Made by a program: the position numbers and the translations under genes. Source: Halichondria panicea (taxonomy: Eukaryota > Porifera > Demospongiae > Suberitida > Halichondriidae). Taken from it: a stretch of 64,000 nt of DNA. Positions 54,301 through 64,000 of this stretch are shown here, piece after piece. The stretch spans positions 5,349,442 through 5,413,441 of the forward strand of contig NC_087379.1 in NCBI RefSeq assembly GCF_963675165.1, in the 5' to 3' direction. The notes under the pieces are model-generated. The model did not search any database and was not told where the DNA came from. It saw only the letters and a list, made by a program, of their open reading frames with translations. Position 1 is the stretch's first letter. Each line of letters opens with the position of its first letter.

Positions 54301-57300
54301 AAGAATTACTTGTTAAACGAGGCCTACAAAAAATTTGTGCAGTTTAATAGCATAGTAAATCACAGATACTGTATATATATGCTTGATCAGAGGCCGTGGC
54401 TACTAAATTTTTGCTGGCAGAGGAGGTTACAATTCAAGAGAGGCATTTATTAGGCTTACTAACACCCCATGCAGCTAATTCAGTTTGTCATCAAAACTTA
54501 CTCCAACTCTGCCATGAGACTAACCAGCTGCTACTGTATGACTGCCACCAGAGGATGCGTGCACGAATCACCACAAGTTCAGTGCATTGATGTCATTGGG
54601 GTCACATCATAATGTCCTGGCCAATATTACACTAAGTACTTGTAGTGATTCGTGCACGTATGTCGGACCTACTGTGGGCTGCCACATGCAGAGACATAGC
54701 CTCAAAGTTCACTGAGGCTATACTATTTGAGCGATTACTATTGCACTGAAGATGGGCTGTAGAGAGAGGCTATACTATTTGAATGCGGAAAAAGCGGCCT
54801 CTGATCAAGCATATATGGTTGTTGCATTTTTTGCTCGTTGCCAATTCCCTTCCTTTACTTTATTTATTGTCTATCACCAGAGGAGGTCCGACATGCGTGT
54901 ACGAATCACTAAAAGTTCAGTGCAATGTGGCCAGGACGTTATCACGTGACCGCAATGACATCAATGCACTTAACTTGTAGTGATTCGTGCACGCATGTCG
55001 GACCTCCTCTGTCTACCACACAGATGTTAGGGTCTCACTCTTGTAGGATGGGTGGACTCCACTTTGCTTGGCAGCCAGGGAAGGTCGCACTGACTGTGTT
55101 AGACAGCTGCTCTCCTCAGGAGCCGTGGTGAACCTGGCTGACAAGGTGAATATCTAATACTAAACTGATGTGTCTATAGGCAGCATGCTGGAATTATTTG
55201 CATGCACGTACAATTATGCATGAATGGACATTAATTGCCTTCATTTTCATAAAATTCTGTGGACAAGAATTCGGTGTGACTATTATTTGCTTGTAACAAT
55301 CTGCTGTCGCTTAATAACTACGAGCTACATGTACGTAGCTTGCTGAAAAGTAGGGTTAGTGTTATGTATACTTTCGTATGTGACGTCAGATGCAACCACT
55401 CTATGAAAGTAAAAAATACCAATCCCCTCCTTTACCGTATTTAAATGTCAGATGTGTTGACAATAGTTACTGTATGCTCTCACTCTTATAGGGTGATGGT
55501 ACTCCACTCTATTGGGCAGTCAGGGGAGGTTACACTGACTGTGTTAGAGTGCTGCTCTCCTCAGGACCCGTGGTTGACCTGGCTGACAAGGTGAGTATCT
55601 GATACTAACTGAGCGGTCTATAGGTAGTATTTTCGTGACCATCACATCATAATTATGCTACATGTAGTGATGGTTGTGGGTGGTCCCTATGAGATTCCTA
55701 AGGCACTAACATTGACATTATACGTACAAATACAGCATTTTCAGTATAGGTTAATTACCAAAAAAAAAAAAAAAAAAAAATTACGTAACCTACATATAGC
55801 TGCGGAGAATTCTTTCAGCGTAATACCTAATTTGATACTGTAAATAACCACAAATACCGTATCGGATGCAAAACTCCAATGGTACATGTACATGTATAGT
55901 GTGGTGCTTTAGGTGAAAATCGCCTCCTGCATGGGTGTAGACTCGCAAGCCACTTTGCTCATCATTGAACAGGGGCGGGAGAAAAAGGACTGCCTGGTGA
56001 CTCTGGGACAGCTTGTGTATCTCAAAAATGCTATTACGTAATAATGTCACATGCAAATGATGCGGAGTTATAGTCAAGAGTTCAGAGTCAAATTTAGTTA
56101 AAGACATGCATACAGATCTATCTATAGCTAGCCAACAATGTAGGTTTTTTATGAGTATGCTCTGTGAGGAAACAATCCTCCTCAAAGTTTCGGAAGCACC
56201 GACTAGTTTTATATCATTTCTTGAGCTTGAGCATGTCATTTCTTTCACACAATGTGCTATCTTACCCTTATAGGTAAATTTGCTCGATCCTTGTGCCACA
56301 ACTTGTGGATTAGCATGCATGGAACAGCTGATGGACGTAGAAATCTTGGCAGCCCTTCTTTGAACCGAGTGACAGCAATTTGAGACAGCTTGTGTCTGAC
56401 AACTACTGTATGACTGTAGCAATTCAACTGCATGCTGCCCTCTGCTGGTCTCTTATATGACTATTATATCCTATATAATTATAGCTGAATGCCTGATGTT
56501 GTCATCAATCTTCCCTTTTCTAGCACTAGCATCCATTCTCAATCTGTATAGCTAAGAATCCCGCGAGCACTTGTACATGTTGTAGGCTACGCAATTCTAC
56601 TACTTTACACTATGTTTGGATCAGATAAGGTAGAAAAACAACAGAAGTGGTTCATGTGATTTCTACATTGAAGTCAATCTATACATATACTGGCTCTGAA
56701 GCAATCTTGTGTTTCGCTCTGAAACTCCCGTGAAACCCGGAAACTTATTGTATCCAATGCATGCTTCTTAAAGACCCCTCCAATTAACACTTAACCTAGT
56801 GCCCCCTGATGGTGAGTATCATTTGGAAAATGTTATCGTGAAGTACATAAACATGTAGCTAGAGGTGTACACACAGAATCCTTGTGTACAGAGCAGATTA
56901 CAAAAGGACCGTCTTACGCTGGGAATCACATCTCGTGCAAGTTTGCAAAGCATGACCTTATATGCAAAACCGATAAAGTGGGTCTGCGGGCGAGTGTTAA
57001 TTGAGCTGACGGTGCACTTTTACTAGCACATAGGTGAATAATTAAGATTTAAAAGCTACAGCTAGCTAGTTAGCTATAGGCCTGGTAATAAGCTCTCTCT
57101 TCTAAGAACCCCAGTAAGACTCCCTATATTGCAAAAACAGAACGCCTAGTATGTTTTAGTGTAAATTTGCAAACTTTCTCCGTACAAAGTGACTGGATAT
57201 GCTCCATGGAGCTATAGTAGGGGATATCCCCCTTTCCTGTATGACACCCTGCTGTTGTGCTTGTGTTCTCACTATTGGATGTGGTTGAAAATGTAGAGCA

Positions 57301-60300
57301 GTAAATGTCTGTATTGTGCAATGTACATTCATATTGTGTTGTCACTGTCTCCACTCTTGCAGGATGGGGACACTCCACTCATGGAGGCAGCCTACGCTGG
57401 ACAGGAAGATACAGTAAAAAAGCTTCTCTCATCAGGGGCTTCCGTTCTCTGCACTAATGAAGTGAGCACATGTACTTTATAGACTACATAATTATTGCAG
57501 TACCCATGAATAAAAAGTTCCCGTTCCTGTTTAATCGCATAAAAAAACCAATGAACTCATTGTTGTATTATGCAAAAACGCTACCATTTCCACGCATGTG
57601 CAGAAAAATTGCTGAGTAAGCAGAATCGTTAATTTGTGATTGTGCATGCGTGTGTACAGTGTCGTTAGCTTGTGTATACTACAGTATAGCTGATTGTGTA
57701 GTGCTTTAATCCTCTTAGTTAGCCGTTTCCCCAGTTGTTCTCGGTCTCGCATCAGAGGAGGAATGCCAGGGTCAAAAGGTCACTAATTAAAACACCACGT
57801 GGCCCTATGTTTTATATGTAAAACTGAGTTACCCTCGCGCCACTGAGTTTATACACCACCAATAGCTTGATCCTCTTTATAATCACAACAGAAATCGGTT
57901 GAGCTATCGCGCCCCAGAGGAATCAGCTTGAGAGAGGATATCCGGCCAGGATTTAATTGCAACCTTTGACCTTTTATTACATCCTTCGAAACCACAAGAT
58001 ATGGAAATTAGCCTTCCATGGCTAGGGTATAAATTTTGATGTACTGGCTTGCTGCACTTGATAGATCTAGGTATGATAAGCTTTCCAAGCAGACAAATAA
58101 AGAACAGAAGCGCTAAGCTGCTATATGCAGCAAAGGTCAAGAACCCAGAACAAGAATGTGTAATCTTTCATTAAATGTGACCCTATTGACCCTGGCGTTC
58201 CTCCTCTGGTCTCGCATCAGCTTCAAGACTAAGTTGCCTTCATGCAAGTCATCTGTGACCTGGAATGACCGTTTTTGAAGACCATGCATCGTCAGTTACT
58301 GACTGTCTGTGTACATTATACTATAATAGTACCGTATAGCGGGTATATTTGGAGGGTAAAAATGTTCATGGTTTTCGTGGATTAGACATGTACCCAAATT
58401 TAATATTGCAATACTGTGCAAAAAGGCACTATATTCCACGAAAATTAAATCCGCGAAAACCTTTCTTAAGGCATTTCCGCGAAAATTTTTACCCTTGAAA
58501 TATATCCGCTATACGGTAGCTAGCTCATTGTACAAAACTAGAGCACTGAAGTGCTAACCCTCAGCTGTTGACATGAATCTACAGTAGCAACAGACTATTA
58601 TAGGATCACTTCAGCTGTAAATATGTAGAGTTACCTTGAATAAAGGTCGCGTGTACTAGCTGTGCAAGTTTAGCTTTGCTCGCTTTTTTTTTGACAACGA
58701 AGCTTTAACATCGAAAGCTGCCACTATTAAAAGTAATAACTTGTTGTGTGTGGAGGCTATCCATGCTGTAAACGCAATGCTGTGGCATCCAGGTGAGTAG
58801 ATTCACCTGTAACACCAACAGACTACTATACCCGTGGCCGCCCACGCACACCTCGGGTAATAATCATACAGTTATTGTATCATTGTGTAAATAATTTCAA
58901 TTTTTCATGATGACGTCACCGTTTTATTCTATAACGAAGGAAGTGGCCGTTTGCATCCGGTTTAACGTTACTGTTTAATACATGCATTTTAAGGAACAGG
59001 AACGTTTTATTGATGGGTACTGTAGTTGCGTGACAAACAGCTTTACTACCTTTTACAGTAGTTAATGACTGAACAGAGCTGTCATTTGTACCTAAACCTA
59101 AACCTGTGTTGCCATGCAGTATTGCTGACAGAGCAATTAAAGTACACACGCCATACGCATTAGACCACTTTACCTCTTACAATATGTACGTCTCATCCCT
59201 TCATATGATCATCATCACAGGATGGACAGACTGCTCTGATGAGAGCCAAGAGATCATATCGCCCTGACCCTTCAGTAATAAAGCTGTTGGAGGAAGCTGC
59301 TGAATCACATGTGAGTCCATACCTCAATAATGCACACATGCACTGCATGATCATGCATGATGGTGTTTTAGTTTATTGTGCCGAATAATTAAATAGTGCA
59401 TACATTATTATGTACATCGAATAAACAAGATTTCCGAGCATTTTGCTATTTTGACAATTTAAGATCATAATTATAAGCTCATACGTACTTTCAAATACGA
59501 TTATTTTGTAGATTATTTAGTAGATTATTTAGTGCAAACTACAGTTCCAATACCTTATAGCTAGTAATTTCATAGCAGTTTTAATAAAATAACACAGACA
59601 TTTGCAACATTTACCTAGACAGTGAATTGCTTCTACTTCTCTTCTGCTCTTGCTCATGCACGCTCTCTCCAGTGTTGAAAAGTCAGGTTTTGTCTTCTTT
59701 TGTACTGTGGTAGAGTGGTGGGCGTTTTCTGTCAGTACCGACAGGCTCTGGTAAGTCTACTTGCTTCCAGACGCTTGTTTGATGCCATCTCATGCAGTAA
59801 AATCAGTGCTCCTCGTATGAGCCTAGAGTTGTGATGGCGATTTCTGTCTCTTGACACTAAAAGTTTAATCAACCACGTGGGTGATCGTAGTACAGTAATG
59901 AACCTCGATTATCCGGCTTGGCAGTTTTCTTTTTAGAAAATGGGCATGTCCCTCAAATGCGCGTGCGCGGTACAGCTGTTACCATGGATACATGCCTGCT
60001 TATCTTCTGCGCATGTGCAGACAATCATGTGGCACTGCTGTTTATCAATAAAGTGGATGATTCAAGGCGTGGTTTATCTATTAGATTATCCGGCATATTC
60101 ACTTATCCGGCCTGCTTCTGGAACCAATTAAGGTGTCCGGATAATTGAGGTTCTACTATACTGATAAATTACAAAGAGTTTTACTAACAAATTTACTATT
60201 GAATCCACCCACGCACAAATTGTGGTTACCAGGCCCTCTAGTGAGAGGGGCTGGGATCGAGGCTACATGGATATCTGCGTGTGTATTGTTATTGTACTAC

Positions 60301-63300
60301 CGAGGGCAGTTCTATGTATTCCCTCGAGTTCTATGTATTCCCCGAGGGAATACATAGAACTGCCCTCGGTAGTACAAATCCAATATACACCCTTGATAGC
60401 CATGGTACAACTATTGTATGTACATCAAATAAACCTTACGATAATTTTTTGCTATTTTGATAATTTCAGATCATAAACTCATATGTACTTTTAAATAGTG
60501 TCAATTAACTGCAAACTACAGTTCCAATGTTACACAAATCCAAACAAGCATGAATACCATTACATGTGCCCCCCCACACACACACACACACACACATTCA
60601 GTCACGTCCGCAGTCTGTGCAGGTCCTACCCAAGAACTGGACTGTTATCACTGACACAGAAACGTGAGTGACTATTGCACAGTTGAGTCACTAGCTTTAT
60701 GAATGTGAGTCAACTTTAGGAAGAAGCCAGTCTACCAGAACAAGGCAGCAGGGGAAACCCTCTCCACACCACCTGGATGTAAGTGTGTGCTTGTCCTGTA
60801 TCCAGCACATGGTTCTGTGTGTTTATCTCCTGTGTAGATCCCCTGCACCAAACCTCCGCACACCCTGATGTCACTTTCTACGACGTGCCTCAAGAGAAGG
60901 AGTTCACCTCCAGTGGTGGCCATGCTGACTTTGATAATGGAGTGCAAGTGGCTGTTCCACCTAATGTTGTCCCAGCAGGGACCTCTGTGAGCATTAAAGT
61001 CCAACCCAGCCTTGCCTCCAAGGATGTGTTTGTGATGCCTGAGGGCATTCAGTCTGCTAGTCCGTCCTACTTGATCTCTGGTGAAGGTCTAAACGGAGAG
61101 GTGACCCTGAGCATGGAGCATCATGTACGTGTGTCCACCCATCAAGAAGCTGATGACCTCCTCTTTCTCCAAGCTGACTCGTCTCCCAAGAGATCTGGTT
61201 CAAAAAGTATGTACGAGTACCAGGAGGTACAAGAGGGGAGGTCAGAGTTCACTCCTGGAGGGAACACCGGGAGACTGACGCTGGGCACACGACTGAAGAA
61301 CTTCTTTAAAATTGGCCGGAGGGGGAAAAAAGGTGAGTATTTGGAAATGTGAATTACTTCCAATTCAGCAAAATGCATGTACATGCAGGCAATACTGACA
61401 GTAACCTCTACACTGTCAGAGTCTACCGGTCTCCTCCACACACAACTGGGGACAGAATGGCTCTTGTCATTGTCAGCTACTTTAACCGTCTGTTTCTCGA
61501 TGTACGTATATTGCAGTTTTGTGATTGTACGTAAATAACTGTTTACCTCCATGTGCAGTTCTTGCGGAGGTTTGAGGTTGACATCATTCCCCGAGAGTAT
61601 CCACACTTGTCAAGTAGCCCTGCTGATAAGACAATCAAACAACCTCTTTGCTTTGTCCAAGTTGATGCAGTACTGGAGCTAGTCTGTGACCCAGCCTGGA
61701 GGAGTGTGCCTGACCAGAGAATGGTGAGTGCTTGATTTTGATCAATAGTTAGAAAAAAACAACGTTATATCGTAAGTGACTTTTCCGCACTTTTTTGTGT
61801 CTCCTATTTGCCATGTTTGCAGATTTCCCAAGAAGAAGTTGACCTGCCAGTGATTGGTAAGTTCTCACCAGAGGAGCTTCAGTGCTACCCACCCAGGATA
61901 GTGTGTCGGTTCTTCCCTGAGCAAGGAGCTGTCTCCTGCACCACATGCACTCTCTCACTGTATGGCTTTGACAAGCCAGTCAGTGTGGACATGGCACTGC
62001 TCACTCCTCAGAGATCAGTGGACACTAAACAACTCAAGGTGTCTCACTCAACCTCTGTTAAAGTCAATATATGAATGTTAGATACACTTCACTTGTGCCA
62101 TCAACCCATTATCCTACACTTGTTAAATTTTGGCTAATGAATGTCCGTAAAATGTCCTTTACAGTATATGTTGCTTCCTTGAGACCTACGTCTGTACTGT
62201 GTGTACTGCATGTGGACATTCTCAATTCGTTATAATGCATGTACCGTATAGCAGGTTATTTTCGTACTGTAGAAGTTTTTGTATTTTTCGTATTGTACAT
62301 AATAACATTATCATTCGAAAATTAAAACTGAGCGATAGGTTCAACGTCACTATCCTGAGCTGTACGAGTATTTAGAATACGAAATATTTGATTGGGCAGT
62401 TCATAAGAACATTTACCAGTATGTATGTGATTGTAGGAAGCCACTGAAGTACTGAGGAGAACAGTTGGTGAGATGACCACCTCACAGCTTGGCTCTACTG
62501 TGGAGAGTGTACTGTCACTAATGGAGAAAATGACAACTGCACTTCAGTGAGCTGTCTACTATTTTAATGGTAGCACTGTATTCACAATATCTCCCACCTC
62601 AGGTCATCTTCTCTGAGTGAGCTGACAGGCCACACTGACTCCATACGGACAGAGATAGCGTCTGTCCTTGTAGTGACCAGGAGGGTTGTCCAGGAGTGCA
62701 CAGTACAGAGCATCAGTGAGAACATGGGAGCCAGTCTCTCTAAGATGGAGACTTTATCTCACCAGCTTTGTATGGTGGCTAAGGTCAAACTGAGAAACTG
62801 TCATGAAGGTGAGAACGTGTGTTTATGATATCAAGTGTTAGCTCTCATTCTCAATGGTACAGACCAGTCAGAGGAGACAGCTGCTCTTGTTGACTTGGTG
62901 GAGAATGGAGCTAATCTGTTGAGAGCTGTGGACTGTCTACTCAGGGACATCCACACACTCAGTGCAGTCAGTGGTAAGTGTACATTATTGTCAGAGTCTG
63001 TGCATGTATTGAGTATCTACCTATACCGTATAGCGGGTATATTTCGAGGGTATAAATTTTCGCGGAAATGCCTTTAGAAATTAAGGTTTTTGCAGATTTG
63101 ATTTTCGTGGAATAGCAGCCTTTTTTCAGCATGCATGCATGCGATATTAAATTCGCGGTACATGCTTAATCCGTGACAACCATGAACATGTATACCCTCT
63201 ATAGAGGGTATAAAATCAAAACATAATACCGTATAGATACGGTATTATGTTTTGATTTTAGATCAATGATCTCTGCTGCTCAACTGCAACCCCCCTCCCT

Positions 63301-64000
63301 CCGTTTCTTTTAGCTTCCATAACATGGCAGTTACAGTAGGATAACATGTTTGAATTTTAAATTTCAACAGGGGCAAACCAAATCCAAAAGGAGGGTGGCA
63401 ATTAAAAGCCTCCCTAATTTCCCCCTGAGATTAATGAGATTAATATCCACGTACAGTCTTTTGTCGAAATTTGCTGTTTTTTTTCTTCCTCCCAGAACTT
63501 ATAGCCAATGTATGTAGAGCTACAAAATGCATTTTTTTGTTTTGAGTTATGACCTCCTGAAAGAAGCTAGTGCCATATTCCTTTCCACTTCCACTGTATT
63601 GTACATAGGGTTCACATTACATGTACTGTACTTAGTGCTTCAGTGTGTGGTCGTATCATGCTCTAACTTTCTCTATTGTCATTGTATTGAACTGCATGCA
63701 ATCCACGTACACCATTTCCTTTGCTGACCCTCACCCTATCCACACTACAGGCCTGGCAGAGAGGATAGACATTGAACACCCTCTACTCAACAACGAGATT
63801 GAGACAACAGAGTTCGTATATTTGGCGGCTCATTTTGACAACGTGATAATGTACTCTCAGATGTTGGGCCTCAATCGTTCTCAGCAAGCTAGTGTGAGGC
63901 AGCTCCTAGTTTTATATGACATGCAAACGGCCATGATGGAGTGCTTATCTCTGTGGCAGAGGAGTAACCCAGCTGCTGCAACTTATAGAACTCTTCTGAA
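48367..64000 (+). CDS. ANK-ZU5-UPA-DEATH protein, 19 exons seen, 3' end outside the window
   Basis: Head-to-tail paralog of the preceding gene, starting 169 bp after its stop. Exons: 48367-48456, 48908-49006, 49529-49627, 50142-50240, 50625-50723, 55047-55145, 55492-55590, 57363-57461, 59221-59310, 60602-60663, 60720-60778, 60838-61332, 61389-61501, 61559-61723, 61823-62038, 62437-62546, 62603-62808, 62842-62973, 63751 to the window end. All phases agree. Exons 12-18 have exactly the lengths of the paralog. Exons 2-7 are six 99 nt ankyrin-repeat exons (TPLYVAAREGHTNSVRELLS type), against three of that type in the first gene; two ANK exons of another type follow in both. ZU5 (TSSGGHADFDNGVQVAVPPN), UPA-like and helical parts are nearly identical to the paralog. 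The last exon seen is different: VYLAAHFDNVIMYSQMLGLN ... LSLWQRSNPAAATYRTLL, a DEATH domain. Whether a CARD exon follows cannot be seen. Confidence 0.85.
49650..49960. other. Possible repeat end in intron 3 of the second ANK-ZU5 gene
   Basis: The stretch starts with agggtcattccatatcaatt and differs from the matching intron text around the other ANK exons, so it looks inserted. No partner end or ORF was found. Confidence 0.3.
50758..51277. mobile_element. Foldback element ATCAAAACTAAAAAACATTTGC
   Basis: Arms of about 115 bp pair (caatgtgaacgttgctagga, gaaaagcgcgaaaaagcgag-type text, gagttatgcactcg). ORFs containing the peptide AEFLVSSLFRAFLFLAILA appear on both strands only because the arms are complementary. 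Confidence 0.88.
51337..51474. mobile_element. Foldback element GCCTCGTTCCCAGGC, short copy
   Basis: gcctcgttcccaggccttac plus tttttctt pairs with aagaaaaagtaaggcctggt plus ttgggaaatcgcg. Related to 19334-20324 and 51930-52094. Confidence 0.82.
51930..52094. mobile_element. Foldback element GCCTCGTTCCCAGGC family, copy with the uninterrupted TTAA site
   Basis: caggctctcctttttc pairs with gaaaaaggagagcctg. The interior (cctccaattaataccgtatt) is the reverse complement of the empty site of the piggyBac-like insertion at 19392-20255. Confidence 0.85.
52272..52855 (-). repeat. 590 bp dispersed repeat, second reverse-orientation copy
   Basis: It runs from tatgcctgggtgcgcatgcg caagcgaggtatacggta through a GT tract and the same internal landmarks as 39329-39865 to cagcacccgcggtgctttca. 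In intron 5 of the second ANK-ZU5 gene. Confidence 0.9.
53379..54036 (-). repeat. Dispersed element, short minus copy
   Basis: Reverse complement of 42879-43740 with about 230 bp missing from the middle. It keeps the tgtagaata-type minisatellite and the terminal hairpin (cgtagaatatgcgtcttagt paired with cagacgcatattctact-type text). A TTAC tetranucleotide run lies just upstream at about 53237-53262. Confidence 0.85.
54540..54685. mobile_element. CAGAGGAGG-type foldback element (copy D, degraded)
   Basis: Left end cagaggatgcgtgcacgaat at 54549, right end cgtatgtcggacctactgtg at 54676. Flanks gactgccac and ggctgccac form a 9 bp duplication with one mismatch. The arms match copy E 200 bp downstream. 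Confidence 0.75.
54869..55019. mobile_element. CAGAGGAGG-type foldback element (copy E) just upstream of an ANK exon
   Basis: Ends at 54878 and 55011 with arms cagaggaggtccgacatgcg / cgcatgtcggacctcctctg. Flanks tctatcac and tctaccac form a duplication of at least 8 bp. The same intron position without insertion (ctatcacacagatg) is visible at about 41066-41082 beside a paralogous ANK exon. Confidence 0.88.
55790..56422 (-). CDS. 210-codon ORF in an intron, unknown
   Basis: I do not recognise it. It begins with ATG and is open for 633 nt antisense inside intron 7 of the second ANK-ZU5 gene. The sequence is rich in Ser, His, Cys and Leu with no clear domain, signal peptide or membrane helix. 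A 20 bp poly-A lies beside its 3' end (about 55760-55779, plus strand), so it could belong to a retro-copied or mobile sequence, or be open by chance. Confidence 0.25.
   Translation of the reverse strand: MLQSYSSCQTQAVSNCCHSVQRRAAKISTSISCSMHANPQVVAQGSSKFTYKGKIAHCVKEMTCSSSRNDIKLVGASETLRRIVSSQSILIKNLHCWLAIDRSVCMSLTKFDSELLTITPHHLHVTLLRNSIFEIHKLSQSHQAVLFLPPLFNDEQSGLRVYTHAGGDFHLKHHTIHVHVPLEFCIRYGICGYLQYQIRYYAERILRSYM
57744..58217. mobile_element. CAGAGGAGG-type element (copy F) with perfect 9 bp target duplication
   Basis: Ends at 57753 (cagaggaggaatgccagggt) and 58208 (ccctggcgttcctcctctg). gtctcgcat precedes (57744-57752) and follows (58209-58217) without mismatch. The 456 bp element has no coding domain that I recognise. 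Confidence 0.92.
58330..58518. mobile_element. TACCGTATAGCGGGTATATTT element, full copy
   Basis: Left taccgtatagcgggtatatt, right aatatatccgctatacggta, inner arms cgcggaaa/ttttcgtgg-like. 189 bp with TA at both borders. Confidence 0.88.
58530..58862 (+). repeat. Dispersed repeat, copy 2 (related to 11645-12252)
   Basis: Same start (actagagcactgaagtgcta), middle (ctgtggcatccaggtgagta) and end (cagactactatacccgtggc) as the earlier copy, about 270 bp shorter. Confidence 0.65.
59891..60163. mobile_element. Pogo/Tigger-like non-autonomous element CAGTA.TGAACCTCGATTATCCGG
   Basis: tacagtaatgaacctcgatt plus atccgg pairs with ccggataattgaggttctac plus tatactg. Such ends are typical of mariner/pogo-type elements; about 270 bp, no transposase. 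Confidence 0.8.
60291..60378. mobile_element. Short foldback TTGTACTACCGAGGGCAG
   Basis: ttgtactaccgagggcagtt plus ctatgtattccc pairs exactly with gggaatacatagaactgccc plus tcggtagtacaa; a second ctatgtattccc lies in the loop. Confidence 0.85.
63024..63210. mobile_element. TACCGTATAGCGGGTATATTT element, decayed copy
   Basis: The left end taccgtatagcgggtatatt is intact; the right half (aaattcgcggtacatg ... catgaacatgtataccctct) is degenerate. It lies in intron 18 of the second ANK-ZU5 gene. Confidence 0.65.
63190..63260. repeat. Two adjacent perfect palindromes
   Basis: tataccctctatagagggta closing with ta (63190-63212) is followed, sharing the junction, by a 50 bp palindrome (63211-63260) with 24 bp arms taaaatcaaaacataatacc plus gtat around a 2 bp centre. 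Confidence 0.92.

Noticed and set aside
54418..54440. Additional CAGAGGAGG element end
   Set aside because: Only the first 11 bases match and neither partner end nor duplicated flank was found.

Overview
The window looks like nuclear DNA from an early-branching animal, most likely a demosponge. The grounds are AT-rich DNA, GT-AG introns often only 50-100 bp long, metazoan genes (sigma-1 receptor, UBIAD1, forkhead, NTMT1, PINX1, TRAF, ankyrin-ZU5-CARD and -DEATH proteins), very close gene spacing, and introns packed with short inverted-repeat DNA elements. The species assignment is inference. No rRNA, tRNA or CRISPR array was recognised.

Layout. 1-1.2 kb: a broken TRAF-like gene (+). 1.4-2.4 kb: UBIAD1-like prenyltransferase (+). 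2.4-5.7 kb: two sigma-1-receptor/ERG2 paralogs, head to head, with 218 bp between start codons; an intron of the first holds six telomere-type repeats. 5.9-8.0 kb: five-exon forkhead factor (-). 8.2-14.5 kb: DPH1 (-) and NTMT1 (+), divergent, 274 bp apart; both modify proteins of or linked to the translation machinery. 14.8-18.1 kb: PINX1-like G-patch gene (-). 18.1-21.9 kb: mobile-element debris, including a piggyBac-like element nested in a foldback element. 21.9-28.5 kb: a tandem family of POT/MFS-like transporters, all copies frameshifted. About 29.1 kb: an orphan CARD exon. 30.4-34.5 kb: an intron-bearing P-element-like transposase, frameshifted.

34.7-64.0 kb holds two large head-to-tail paralogs with only 169 bp between them. 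Each has one-repeat-per-exon ankyrin units, a ZU5 domain, a UPA-like region and a helical segment. The first (34719-48197, 16 exons, reconstructed length 2424 nt = 808 codons) ends in a CARD-like exon. The second (48367 to beyond 64000) instead runs into a DEATH-domain exon at the window edge. Death-fold adaptors of this type act in apoptosis or innate immune signalling, so this locus, with the TRAF remnant and the orphan CARD exon, is the most interesting part of the window: a duplicating sensor/adaptor locus whose receptor (ANK) and effector (CARD/DEATH) exons both differ between copies.

Mobile DNA. At least ten short inverted-repeat families can be defined from the sequence. The best supported begins CAGAGGAGG, ends CCTCCTCTG, and has 8-9 bp target duplications at five insertions. 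Another is a 956 bp element whose roughly 250 bp arms are built from ATCGATTTTT-like motifs. Two tyrosine-recombinase (Crypton/DUF3504-like) fossils lie in introns of the first ANK-ZU5 gene.
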